DNA from: Molossus alvarezi
Lineage: Eukaryota > Chordata > Mammalia > Chiroptera > Molossidae
Direction: 5' to 3'
Assembly (NCBI GenBank): GCA_037176705.1
Contig: CM073898.1
Span: 38,815,488-38,879,487, forward strand
Length of the DNA: 64,000 bases
Position numbers and translations under genes: made by a program. The notes under the pieces are model-generated. The model was not told where the DNA came from and did no database searches. It saw nothing but the letters and a program-made list of their open reading frames with translations. Of this stretch, positions 21,635 through 31,799 are shown in pieces (the first letter of the stretch is position 1; each line of letters starts with the position of its first letter).

Positions 21635-22595
21635 TCATTTTGTTTGTAGATTCAATTGTTGATAGATATATATACATTGCCATTTTGTTTGTTCATATTT
21701 TTTATCTTTTTCTTCAAGAAGACCCTTCAAAATTTCATATAATAATGGCTTGGTGGTGATGAACTCCTTTAGAGCTTCCTTGTCTGGGAAACTCTTTATA
21801 TGGCCATCAAGTCTAAATGACAGATTTGCAGGATAGAGTAATCTTGGTTGTAGGTTCTTGCTTTTCATCACTCTGAATATTTCTTGCCACTCCCTTCTGG
21901 CCTGCAAAGTTTCTTTTGAGAAGTCAGCTGACAGTCTTATGGGAACTCCCTTGTAGGTAACTAACTGTTTTTCTCTTGCTGCTTTTAAGATTCTCTCTTT
22001 GTCTTGAACCTTTTGCATTTTGATGATGATGTGTCTTGGTGTGGGCCTCTTGGAGTTCATCTTGTTTGGGACTCTCTGTGCTTCCTGGACAGGTATGTCT
22101 GTTTCCTTCACCAAGTTAGGAAAGTTTTCTGCCATTATTGTTTCAAATAGGTTTTCGATTTCATGTTCTCTCTTTTCTCCTTCTTGCAGCCCCAAGATGC
22201 AAATGTTGGCACGCTTGAAGTTGTCCCAGAGGCTCCTTACACTATCCTCATTTTTTTGGATTTTTTTTTTCTTTTTGCTGTTCTGATTGGGTGGTTTTTG
22301 CTTCCTTATATTCCAAATCAATGGTCTGCTTTTTGGCTTTACCTACTCTACTATTGAATTTGTGTAAATTATGCTTTATTTCAGTTAGTGCCTCCTTCAT
22401 TTATGACTGGTCCAATTTTATGCTCTTGAGGCCCTCACTAAGTTCGCTGAGGTTCTCACTAAATCCATTGAGCATCCTTATAAGCAGTGTTTTGAACTCA
22501 GCATCTGTTAGGTTGCTTATCTCCATTTTGCTTAGTTCTTTTCCTGGGGTTTTGTTCTGTTCTTTCACTTGGGACCTGTTTCTTTGTCTCCTCAT
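21635..22595 (-). pseudogene. L1/HAL1 ORF1p, broken by one stop and one frameshift
   Basis: ORF1p is the RNA-binding chaperone of L1 ribonucleoprotein particles. The ATG at 22595 begins a polar N-terminus (MRRQRNRSQVKEQNKTP), then a coiled-coil-like stretch. An in-frame TAA follows about 64 codons in (near 22401), and a reading-frame change occurs in the A-run near 22270. Downstream the RRM and C-terminal domains are uninterrupted to 21635 with family hallmarks: AENFPNL, RPTPRHIII, AAREKQ, ETLQARREW, LQPRLLYPA, KEALKEFITTKP. Total about 320 codons, near the usual length. Unlikely to yield intact protein. Confidence 0.88.
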
Positions 22596-23454
22596 TTTGG
22601 CTGCCTCCCTGTGTTTGTTTCTATGTATTACTTAACGAGAAGTATGGGGCTAGCTGAGACCAGATGCTGCTTGTTTGAAAGGATTTAGGAAAACCTGAAG
22701 CAGGATCCAAGACAGGCCAATCCTATGGTTAAGCCACTGGCAACAGCTTGGGTGGGCCTGAAAGTTGGGTGGGGTGGGGCGGGGCCTCAGGGAGTCACCA
22801 GGGCGGAGCAACCAGTGTGAGCCAGGTTGCTGGAGTCCCAGATATGGCGGCTGTCTGCCGCCCTAGGGAAGGGCTCACCAAAGGAACAAAGGCCTCTGAC
22901 AGCACGTCTGTCCCGGAGAAAGCCCCCTCTCCAGCCCTCGCTCCAGTGCCAAACAGCTCAGTTCTTCCCTGTATGTCTCTGGCGCCCCTCGAGCTGCCTC
23001 CCCTCCAAGCTTAGAGGGAGAGAGTCCGATAAGTCTGTGCGCGGGCCCTTTAGGGAGCTGCCTGGGGCTCCAGCCACCTCAACCTCCCTGAGCCTCAGTT
23101 CCCGCTGGTTTTCCAGCCAGAAGTTATGGGGATTCTCTTCCTGGCACTGGAACCCTGAGCTGGGTGCCTGGTGTGGGACGGGGACCCCTCACTCCTCAGG
23201 GAGGACCTTCCCAGCCGAGGTGTCCTCCTGATTTTTATCCGCCACACGTGGGTGTGGGACCAGCCCTACCACCTCCGCCCCTCCTACCAGTCTCCATGCA
23301 GCTTCTTCTTTAATTCCGTAGTTGTAGGACTTCCATTCAGTTTGATTTCAGGCGGTTTTGAATGATGGTTGTTCTGTAGTTTAGTTGTAACTGATGTGGT
23401 TGTGGGAGGACGCGATACCATGTTTATCTACGCCGCATCTTGACCGGAAGTCCT
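22596..23454 (-). promoter_or_regulatory. HAL1/L1 5' UTR (internal promoter region)
   Basis: About 860 GC-richer bases upstream of ORF1 on the minus strand, starting with CTTCCGGTCAAGATGCGGCG. The CAAGATG motif close to the start resembles the YY1 site at the beginning of primate L1 5' UTRs, which positions transcription initiation. Its presence argues that the 5' end is complete. Promoter activity is inferred by family analogy. Confidence 0.55.
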
Positions 23455-23659
23455 CCTTTATTAATTTTAGAGAGAGAGAAGAAGTGAGAAAGAGAGAGAG
23501 ATAGAAACATTGATGAGAGAGAACATCAACTGGCTGCCTCCTGCTTGCCCCCTGCTGAGGATTTGGCTCACAACCTGGGCATGTGTCCTGACTCGGAATC
23601 GAACCAGTGACCTCTTGGGGCATGGGTCAATGCTGAATCACTGAACCACACCAGCCGGA
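23455..23659 (-). mobile_element. Ves SINE joined to HAL1 5' end
   Basis: Complete '-ATCAATAAA' type Ves on the minus strand: CCGGCTGGTGTGGTTCAGTG, GGTTCGATTCCGAGTC B box, GGGGGCAAGCAGGAGGCAGC body, CT-rich part and TAAAATTAATAAAG. It abuts HAL1 base +1 with no A-run expansion, duplication or spacer. Its 5' end abuts the target duplication. Confidence 0.9.
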
Positions 23660-23665
23660 CTAGCT

Positions 23666-23852
23666 CAGTGGTTTTTAAACTTTAGCATGAATAAGAGTCC
23701 CCTAGAGACCATATTAAAATGCAGATTCCTGGGCCCACCCTCCAGAGATTGGGATTCATTAGAGATGGAGCCTGGAGCCCAAGGTTCTGAATTCTTAACG
23801 AGCTCCCAGATGATGCTGATGCTACCACACTCTGACAAGCACTGATCTATTC
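23666..23852 (+). mobile_element. MER5A-type hAT-Charlie element
   Basis: CAGTGGTTTTTAAACTTTAG, GACCATATTAAAATGCAGAT, CTGGGCCCACCCTCCAGAGA, GAGCTCCCAGATGATGCTGA match MER5A order. Its outer edge is duplicated at 21265-21281 by the HAL1/Ves insertion. The right end is degraded. Confidence 0.8.
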
Positions 23853-25299
23853 TGCTCCAAAATTTTCCTCCATCCTTTAAGACACCCAAGGAGACAGTCC
23901 ACGTGATAGGATGTAGGGCATGGTCCACTGCCTGTTTGACAACACAGATCTTTCCAGCTTCTCGTCTTAATAGATTATTGACTCTTATTAGTATTCCTAT
24001 GTGACATTTTCTTCCCTGCTCCCCAAATACATCCATTTTCTGTGTCAATTTGAACTTCTCAAAAGCTAGGAGTAAGATCAGCGGTTTCTGAAGTTGTACA
24101 AAGAGAAAAGGACAGAAAGGTCATGGGATTCTGAGAAGAGACTGTTGTCTAACACAGATGAGCATAACCATTCTGCTCCCTGTTCTGATGATTACCAGCC
24201 TTCAGCCACCAAATGTGAGCTCTTGTCAATTTATCAGGACACAAACAGACTGACTTCTCTCATGTCTAAGTTCAGCATGATATTTCCTTGTATGCCACAC
24301 AAAAATGCAAAACAGAAGCTAAAATTAGAAGCTGAGGTGCAAGTAAGGCTGATGTGTATGGGGAGAAAGCAGGAAGGAGATGTCATAGGGAAGGATTCAC
24401 AGGAGAGCTGCCTGGGGCCCCTTCCTGAGCTGTCACAGACAGCAGCATGGAAAAGAAACACAAGGGACGGGGCACAGAGGTGGGAGGCTGAGGGACTGCC
24501 CAATTATTACACCTGCAGAGAGCCTCGTGGGTTTTTTTTTCTTTTGGTTCTTTAAAAGTATCCTGACCTACTTTTCAAAATGTTGTTTCCTTACTCATCA
24601 AAATATATTCTCAGTGAATTACAATGTAGTTTTCTGCGATTGTTCAATATAAAGTTTTAGTTTAGTTTCTACACTGGGGGCTATCGTCTGTGTCTCCATG
24701 GACAGTAGAAATGCAATCAACAGACTGACGACGGATATGATGCATTTCTCGAAGTGGCAGGCAGGCCGCAGTTTTAAATGAATCTGTCTGAAAGCTGTGA
24801 GCAAAGCTTTGAATCTACTTCAGAAGAGAGAACTCGCGTGTGAGAGCTGACTGGCCTCATTCGTCAGCCAAGGGACACAGCCCTCCTGGATGTGAGCATA
24901 AAAGCCTTAAAGTGGAAGAAAATATAATAATGCCTTGGATTTATAGGGCACTTTGCTTCATAGAACCACAGGCAGTCCAAGGTATAGTGTGATCCTGTAT
25001 TCTCTGGGCAGAGTGGCCAGGCCAACTGGAAATCTTACTCAGCCATAGTGAAAATTACGGCAGTATTACAGGGAAAGAAAAAACGAGGGAGGAAGTAAAG
25101 ACTTCCCCAGGATCTGCCAGGGTGGCCTTGTTCCCGGGCAAGCGGAGGCCCACTAAGACCTAGGGCACGCGGTTTCAACAGCTGCCTCGCCTCCCCATGA
25201 AGCAAGGCTACTGGGAAAAGGAACTGGGCCCTGTGGCCCACCTATAATTACACAGGGGCGTAGGAATCGGGCCATTGACTAGTGGCCTTTTCATTTCTC
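23853..25299. other. Unique intergenic sequence
   Basis: About 1.45 kb, no gene or confident repeat. A 153-codon open frame (24094-24555) has no recognised family features. Confidence 0.45.
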
Positions 25300-25860
25300 C
25301 TTCTCCCAGCTGCTCCGCAGCCTCAGATGCAGGAGGATGTGGATGAGTTTCTAGAAGTGCCTCTCCATTTGCTTCTCCCGAGCTGGAAAAGTGCAGTCAG
25401 TGCGGGCAGCTGCACAGTGTAAACCCGGGCCTGGGTGTGCGCTGCGGGCGGCCTGGACCGGCAGCGGCGGTGCTGGAGGTCCCCACTCCCGCTCCAGGGC
25501 CCTGGGCCTTGCAGCACCTGAGGAGGGCTGAGCCGCACACCCTCATTTCTGCACCGCAGAGTCCAGAGGCCCAGGCAGAAGGAAGCAGAAGCTTCTTAGA
25601 AGGAAAGCAACCCTTCCTGTGCTTCCTACTTCAGCTTTCTGAGCCCGCTGCTCCCAGCAGGCACGTTCCCTCCCATGCCCGGTCCAGCGGCCTGCACACA
25701 CAGGAAGCCACTGTGCTGGGGCCCCGCGGCCCTAGAGAAACCAGAGCCCCGGCTACCGGCCAGCCTGGCCAGCTCCCTCCTGCCCACGTCTCCAAAGGGG
25801 CCTCCCACGCCTGGACCTGACACCTAGCCCTCTCACTGGTCCTCAACTCTGCTGTCCCCT
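25300..25860. other. GC-rich, modestly CpG-containing unique block
   Basis: Contains GC-rich sequence with clustered CpGs around 25435-25480. Overlapping open frames on both strands are low-complexity (Ala/Pro/Gly-rich) and look non-coding. Confidence 0.4.
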
Positions 25861-26444
25861 TTCCACTGCTCAGTAACCAGAAGACAAGCAGCGGAAATGA
25901 GAGAACTTGAACAAATTAACTTGGAGATGGTTAAATAAATGTCCAAAGAGTTTTCTGTGTTTCTATGCTCCTCTGACTCCCATTCTATGGTAAGTGAACA
26001 ACGTCTGTGTGAGTGAAGCCCCCCAGCTCTGGCTGAGAATATAGTGCTGTTATTATTAGAGCAACTGGGAGGGAGTCATGCCATCTCGGGCCAAGGCTGG
26101 GTGGGCTGTGTGGGAGGCGACTGTCAACAGCTGCTGCAGGAAAGCTTGTTTATTGTCAGCAGCCTGCCGCAGAGATTAAGACAGGCTTGGCCTCCAGATC
26201 ACACCCACGTAGCTGCAGGCAGCCGCTGCTCTAGACATTGTGCCCTACTGCAGGGGTCCCCAGAGTCTCCACTCAACCAGAAAGCAAACCCAGGAGGCGG
26301 CCAGGACAGCTGGGAAAATTCCTATGGGGCCACCAACCAAATAGTCCCAGTAGAAGAGCGCATTAAACAACACCTTCAACAGAAGAAGCAAAAGAACCCA
26401 GACCAGCTGCAAATCACACACAATAGCTCCATGTCCTAAGACAG
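25861..26444. other. Unique intergenic sequence
   Basis: No gene recognised. A 131-codon open frame (26044-26439) shows no known domain. Confidence 0.4.
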
Positions 26445-26625
26445 CTTTTCATTCATTCACCACATACTTACTGTTCATCTTCTCCGCCAGACTAGGAGAC
26501 ACTCCCATTCCCTGCTCTCACAGAGTTCACCGTCTGGAAGAAATCACCTGTAATCAAACTGGTGATTATGTGATGAGTGTTTTAATAGAGGAAGGTCAAG
26601 GGGCCAAGAGCATGGCAGTAGGGGA
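26445..26625 (-). mobile_element. L2 LINE 3' end
   Basis: Reversed L2: TTCATTCATTCACCACATACT..CCCTGCTCTCACAGAGTTCA. Confidence 0.6.
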
Positions 26626-27130
26626 AATCTAAACTGACCACAAGGAATTGTCCTGATAAGGAAACTGCCACTAAGAAATACTGTCAAGTTCAAACTATTG
26701 GGGTCTCAAGAGATGTCAGCCTAAGACTGTGCTTGCTCTCTTTCTTCAGTTAATCAAACTTTTAGCTAATATCTGTCTATCTGGCTCCTGTTCTATTTCA
26801 TTACCAGTCTCTTGAACATGAAGCTCTGGGAACAAATAACTCTAATCATGGATCATCCATCAAAGTACCCAGAATTCTCTGGGAAGCATGACAGAGCCCT
26901 TTATCTACTGAGTCACTGTAATAAGCCTACTGTGATCACCTGCCATTATGCTTGTTCTGCCCTGACAATGATAATCACCAGGAGCCTCTCCCCTAAGAAG
27001 GCCCAGCCCTTCATAGTGTCATATAAGCAGACTCATATCAAATGAGAGCAGAGGGTGCATTAGACATCCCCAACACCAAAGACAGAAAAATTGAGGTAAC
27101 ACTAAGTTTCACTGACTTCCCCAAGCAAGA
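26626..27130. other. Unique intergenic sequence
   Basis: Nothing recognised. Confidence 0.4.
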
Positions 27131-27745
27131 AACCAAGGTGAACATTTTTAGATGTAGGTCAAATGATGTCCTATTCTGTTTAAAACCCCGCAATGTTCCC
27201 CAGCTCACTCAGACCAAACGCTGAAGTCCTGACAGTGGTCCACAAGGCCCTGCAGGGTCCAGGCCCTCATTTCCTGTCTGACTTCCTTTCCTACTGATCT
27301 CTCCGGGCTCCCTCTGCATCAGCCACATTCTCCTTGCTGGTTTTCTTGAGTACACCGAGCACACTCCCTCCTCAGAGCCTTTGTACTTATTCTCTTTGCC
27401 TAAAACTTTCTTCCTCCATATATCCACATCCTCACTCTCTCACTTTCTTCGGGTCTCTGCTTAAATGTCACATTACCAGTTTGTAAGTGACACCTTTCCT
27501 GGCCACCCAATTTATGAGAACAATACTTCCTCCACAATCCTTGTCCTCCTTCTCTGCTTTATTTTTCTTCATGGCTGGTATCACCATCTGACACACTATC
27601 TACTTTGTTGCCTGTCTCCTCTACCAAAATGGATGCTTCTTGAGGACAGAGATTTTTTTCTGTTCTCCCTGCATTGTTTTCCAGTGCCTAGAATAGTGTC
27701 TGACACATAGAACCTCAATAAATACCCAGTGATTACGTGAAGGGA
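27131..27745 (+). mobile_element. L2 LINE 3' region, long copy
   Basis: Well-preserved L2 order: AATGATGTCCTATTCTG, CACAAGGCCCTGCAGGGTCC, CTCAGAGCCTTTGTACTT, GGGTCTCTGCTTAAATGTCA, TCACCATCTGACACACTATC, TGCCTAGAATAGTGTCTGAC and the CCTCAATAAATACC end. Confidence 0.88.
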
Positions 27746-27749
27746 TGAT

Positions 27750-28590
27750 AAATTAGTTGGGAAAGGAAGAACTTCAATAAATGGTGTTGGAATTTTTGGT
27801 GTTCCAGATAGAAATTGACATAATTCGATTCCTACCTCTCACTACACACTGAAGCAAATTCTAGATAGATTAAATACCTAAACATAAAAAATGAAACCTC
27901 AGAACTTACAAATCATAATATAGGCATCTATCTTTATGATTTGAGATAGGGAAAAATTTCTTAGATAAGAAATAAGAAAGCACAAACCATATGGGAAAAT
28001 ATTAGAATTCAAAATATAAGAAGAATTCCTACAATAATAAAAAGGTAAATTCCAGTAGAAAGGGGGATGAAGAAAACAGAAAAGCAAGTCACAAAAGCAG
28101 AAACTTGAATGGCCAATACTTTTAGAAAAAGCTTTTCAACCTCACTAGTAATCAGGGAGACATAAATAAAAGCAACGAGCCACTCACCTTCATTACATGG
28201 GCAACCACTGAAAATCTGATGAAATTAAATGTAGATGAAGTTTTGGGAAAAAAGTGAGACCTCTTATTTACCATGAGTTGGAGTCTGAATTTGTATAGCA
28301 ACTATGGAGGGGAATTTGGCCCTCAAACTGCAAATACATACAGCATTCAGCTCAGCAATCCCACTTGTCTGGACAAACCCTTGCACACACGCAGAGGACA
28401 TATGTGAGGAGGTTCACAGCAGCTCCATTTGTAAGAGTGAAACATACATGGTAACGGAAGGAGACTAGACTTCCTTGGTCAGCACACAATGGAGTATACA
28501 GATGCCACATTATAAAGTTGTACACCTGAAATTTATGTAATATTATTAACCAATGTTACCCCAATAAGTTTCATATTTTTTTTAAAAAGA
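27750..28590 (+). mobile_element. L1 LINE, ORF2 C-terminal end plus 3' UTR
   Basis: ORF2-end blocks (AAATGGTGTTGGAATTTTTG, ATGAAACCTCAGAACTTACA, GGCCAATACTTTTAGAAAAA, CAGCAATCCCACTTGTCTGG) are followed by 3' UTR blocks ending AGTTGTACACCTGAAATTTA and CCAATGTTACCCCAATAAG. No open frame survives. Confidence 0.8.
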
Positions 28591-28591
28591 A

Positions 28592-29252
28592 ATAGAGTGA
28601 AACTGGAAGCAACCTCGATGTCTATCAATGGGGAACGGATTGTTGTATACTCATACAAAGGAATACTATGCAACAGGCTCAGCAAACGTTTTCTGGGCCA
28701 GGTAGTAAATATTCAAGACTTTATAGATCATCTAAGTCTGTACTGCATTTTCTTTTTTTTAAATTTTAACAACCTTTAAAAAATGTAAAACCCTCCTTAG
28801 CCAGATTTGCTCACAGGCTGTATATGCTCAGGACCACAGTTTGCCAACCTCTGTCATACTAGCAATTAAAATTAGTGAATTAGGTCAACAGACAAACACT
28901 GAGTGACAAAAAAAAACAAATGCCAGAAATAATATGTATAGTATAGGTAAACGTTTCATTCCTCTCAAAATACAAATCCATATAAATTTATGAAAATAAT
29001 ATATATAAATTCATGCTGGAAGGTGTTTCTAAACATGAGTGTCCTGTTACTCCCTGTACTTTCCTACAATTAACATTTAAAGAAAAATACATATTGAAAA
29101 ACAAATTAAAAAATGCTAGAGCATGTGTCAAAATTTCAACAGTGGTTATTCCCACTAAGTAGGATTTCTTATTTTTCCTTATCTGTATTTTCTAAATAAC
29201 ATCTGTCTCTAAAAATTGGAATTGATTTTTGTAATGTAAAAATAAAGTTATA
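28592..29252 (+). mobile_element. Ancient L1M LINE fragment split by hAT element
   Basis: CAACCTCGATGTCTATCAAT..CAAAGGAATACTATGCAAC, then resumes after 28858 through AACAGTGGTTATTCCCACTA to the ATGTAAAAATAAAG end. An hAT-type element interrupts it. Confidence 0.6.
28676..28858 (+). mobile_element. Non-autonomous hAT-Charlie element (MER1-related)
   Basis: Terminal inverted repeats CAGGCTCAGCAAACGTTTTC and CACAGTTTGCCAACCTCTG enclose a short core with TTTTAACAACCTTTAAAAAATG. Flanks CTATGCAA and CTAGCAA are consistent with a decayed 8-bp duplication. Confidence 0.65.
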
Positions 29253-30699
29253 AAAATCTTCCACAGTACTAGCTTAACTACCAAACGTGTCTTATTTTCA
29301 GAGTCCTGAATGAAGGGCTAAATTCCACCTCCGTCATCAGAGAACCCACCTATCATCCTGACGAAAGCATGTGGACTAGGGACAAATCACGTTTGCCCAC
29401 ACAGGCCAGGCCTGCTTCGCTGTCTGCTGTTGCTGTCCTGTGACCATTCTTCTCCTTGGCTGGGCAAGGGCTTAGGACACCGCCCACCACGCTCTGGTGC
29501 TGTATGAGAGGGTGAGGACTGTAAGTATCAGCAGAAATCTGCTACCTCGGCACCTGGCAATTAGACACCTATACTTGGCTGACCTCTCATGAGGCCTAAG
29601 TCCCCAGATCCTGGGGTGGGGTTCAAGGCAACAACTAACTTGAGTTACTTAGTAATGGTGGTACCCTGGGAAGGTAAGTCTTTCAAGCTGTTTATCAGTT
29701 TGATGCCCCTACTTCACAGCTTGGGAGTGCTGGTTTCCATTTTTAGCACACAGTCCTGATCTCTGGGTCCCCGGACTTAGAGTGCTTTCTGGCTTCCACC
29801 ACAAAGATGGTACTGCTTCCCCATGGAGTCTGCCACACGCCTGAGCCAGAGCCAACTCCACGGTGGGCAACTGTACAGTCGCACGGCCCTGAACTCTCAG
29901 ATTGGGTTTAATGCTCCACGACCACTACCCTGACATTCTTCATCAATTTGTCTTTGAATTCGTGTTTTGTAAGCAACGTCTGATTAGACAACGAGGACGT
30001 GTGTGAGCCGAGGAGATCCAGGGGCAGTAGGGCACACGGGCACATGTTCAGGCCTGTGGGCACAGCGGGGGGCACGCGGAAAGGGCAGCCAGACCCAGAT
30101 CTGAGCTCAGATCAGTGACAGCAGCGGAGGCATTGATGGCAGCAAGGCCACAGCCCCCAGAGAGTGAGAGGCTCCTCATGGAAGCAGCGCGGGACCACGA
30201 CAGAGTGCGCATCCATCCCCAGAGACCGGCTGCGCAGCATCCGCACAGAGTGACTCTCCAGTCGGAGTGCTGCGACAGGAGCTGCCAGGGCGTGCTCAGG
30301 CAGTAAATGTCAGTGAATTCTATGCAATGAAATTGTGCACGTGAGCACTGCAATATAACCTATCAGAAAGTTATTAGAATTATTTAAAGAGTTTAGACTC
30401 TGGGTTTAAAGATAGTCACAGCACTGCAAAGCAAATATCCACTGGCTTAGAGATAGAGAGTTACTTCAGAGACCATTGCATTCAACAGAAGGGATATTAT
30501 TTTCATATGAAGCTTCAAATGAGCCAATTATTAACAAAAAAAAACCTTAAAATTAATTTTTCTTATAATGGAAGATAGAGCAATAGAATACATAAATATT
30601 TTTAACTATATACAAGTCATGGAACTGCTTTCAATTTCTTGTCAGGCCTCTACAAGTTATAGATGCCAGAGAAAACATTAAAATGCTATTGTATAAATT
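29253..30699. other. Unique intergenic sequence
   Basis: About 1.45 kb. The first part is mixed composition; the part after about 30310 is AT-rich. No gene recognised. Confidence 0.45.
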
Positions 30700-31265
30700 T
30701 AATATTTAAAATTACACTCCCACGAAGTTGATCATGTACTAGATGTACTAAAATTTTCGTTTTGAGAAAATTTACCTTAATGTTGTCCCGGCTGCTAAAA
30801 TATACCTAACATTTCCAGTAACAGTTATACTTGCAGAAGGATCCTTCCCAGAATCAACAATCATCAAAAATTATTTGAGTGTTTGCATTTGCCAAGAGTG
30901 ACTAATGTCACTTTCAATTATATCAATTGAAAATGAGGTTGCTAAAAGTATAACTTTTGATGACCTAATAAATGAATTTGCAAGAAAGCAAACCAGAAAA
31001 ATCTTATGATCAAGATATCACATCAGTAAAGTATTATCATGTATTGTATTTATTATCATTATTGTAAAAAAGCATTATTTTTTGCCTAAGTTTATGCTGA
31101 TATTCATATAACACTATTATGCTATTATGTTTATAAGTAATAGATCTTTCATAAAGAAAACATTTTCTATTTTACTACCTTTAACAGAACTTTTCTTTCC
31201 TGCTCTTTGGACAAGCGCCCTGCATTTTCATTTTGTACTGGGCCCTACAAACAGCCCTACCATGC
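30700..31265 (+). mobile_element. hAT transposase C-terminal (hATC) fossil plus 3' end
   Basis: Conceptual translation with stops and frameshifts tolerated gives hATC dimerisation-domain landmarks in order: PVTVILAEGSF at about 30815, then IIKNYL, then SIENEVAKSITFDDLINEFA ending near 30985 with RKQTRK. Family members read PVTVASAERSF and SIENEIAK. The downstream GCATTTTCATTTTGTACTGG..CCCTACAAACAG block resembles an hAT 3' terminus. Several stops show this is a dead DNA transposon, not a domesticated gene. Confidence 0.6.
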
Positions 31266-31799
31266 ATGCATTGTTTCCAGAGGTGGTCAAGCCACCACTG
31301 GCCATTGTAAAGAAGGCCAGGCATCTATGTATCAGGCAGCTGGTCTTATAAGAAAAATGGCCCATTTAAAGATGGACTGGGGACCTGTGTCCTCATTGCA
31401 CCCGGCCACAGCGGAGCAAAGACAAAGTAATGCACAGGCCTCTTCTCTGTGCACCGCAGTAGAACTGCCAGCCTCCCACACACAGACTCTGCAAGTTGTG
31501 TCTGAGAGCATCACCCAAGTCCCCCTCCTTTGTCAACGTTTGCTCCTTCTCTGAGGAACATCTGCAATCCTTTGGGGATGAAGCATGGAGCAAGACTAAA
31601 TTCCCAGTGAGGGGACTCGGAATATATTACATTTTTGCTATTCAGACTCCATCAGCCAGTTTCTCAGCCTTTCCCTCCGAACCCTATTTGGAGATTCCTG
31701 GGCAGATAACCAGAAACCTCCACAGGATCATTTCACCAAGGTTGCAGAGTCAGAAGGGCGATGGGTAAAAGCCCTTCAGGCACTTAAGGATAACTGGAA
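31266..31799. other. Unique intergenic sequence
   Basis: A 115-codon open frame (31207-31554) has no recognised features. Confidence 0.4.

Larger units (their letters stand above)
21282..23454 (-). mobile_element. HAL1-type (ORF1-only) L1 element, near full length
   Basis: The minus strand starts GGAGGACTTCCGGTCAAGATG, an L1-like 5' terminus, followed by about 0.85 kb of GC-richer 5' UTR, ORF1, then directly about 350 bases of L1-type 3' UTR. The 3' UTR holds GAGAACATTTTGTTGGTTGCC, a G-rich segment, CAATGGGGGAAAAATGAGG, ACATCTGTAATAC and AATAAAG. No ORF2 sequence lies between ORF1 and 3' UTR. This is the organisation of half-L1 (HAL1) elements, though an L1 with an internal ORF2 deletion cannot be excluded. 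Confidence 0.82.
21282..23659 (-). mobile_element. Chimeric retrocopy: complete Ves SINE fused to 5' end of a HAL1-type L1
   Basis: Read on the minus strand: duplication, full Ves SINE, L1-type 5' UTR, ORF1, short 3' UTR, A-rich tail, duplication. The 17-bp target duplication (plus strand CTAGCTCAGTGGTTTTT) is perfect at 21265-21281 and 23660-23676, and none was found at the internal junction. The reconstructed target on the element strand is TTT/AAAAA, the canonical L1 endonuclease site. Both partners therefore entered in one reverse-transcription event. The target was the terminal inverted repeat of an older MER5A. Confidence 0.88.

Noticed and set aside
30721..31000. Possible domesticated hAT transposase exon
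   Set aside because: Multiple stops and frame changes within 280 bases indicate a dead fossil.
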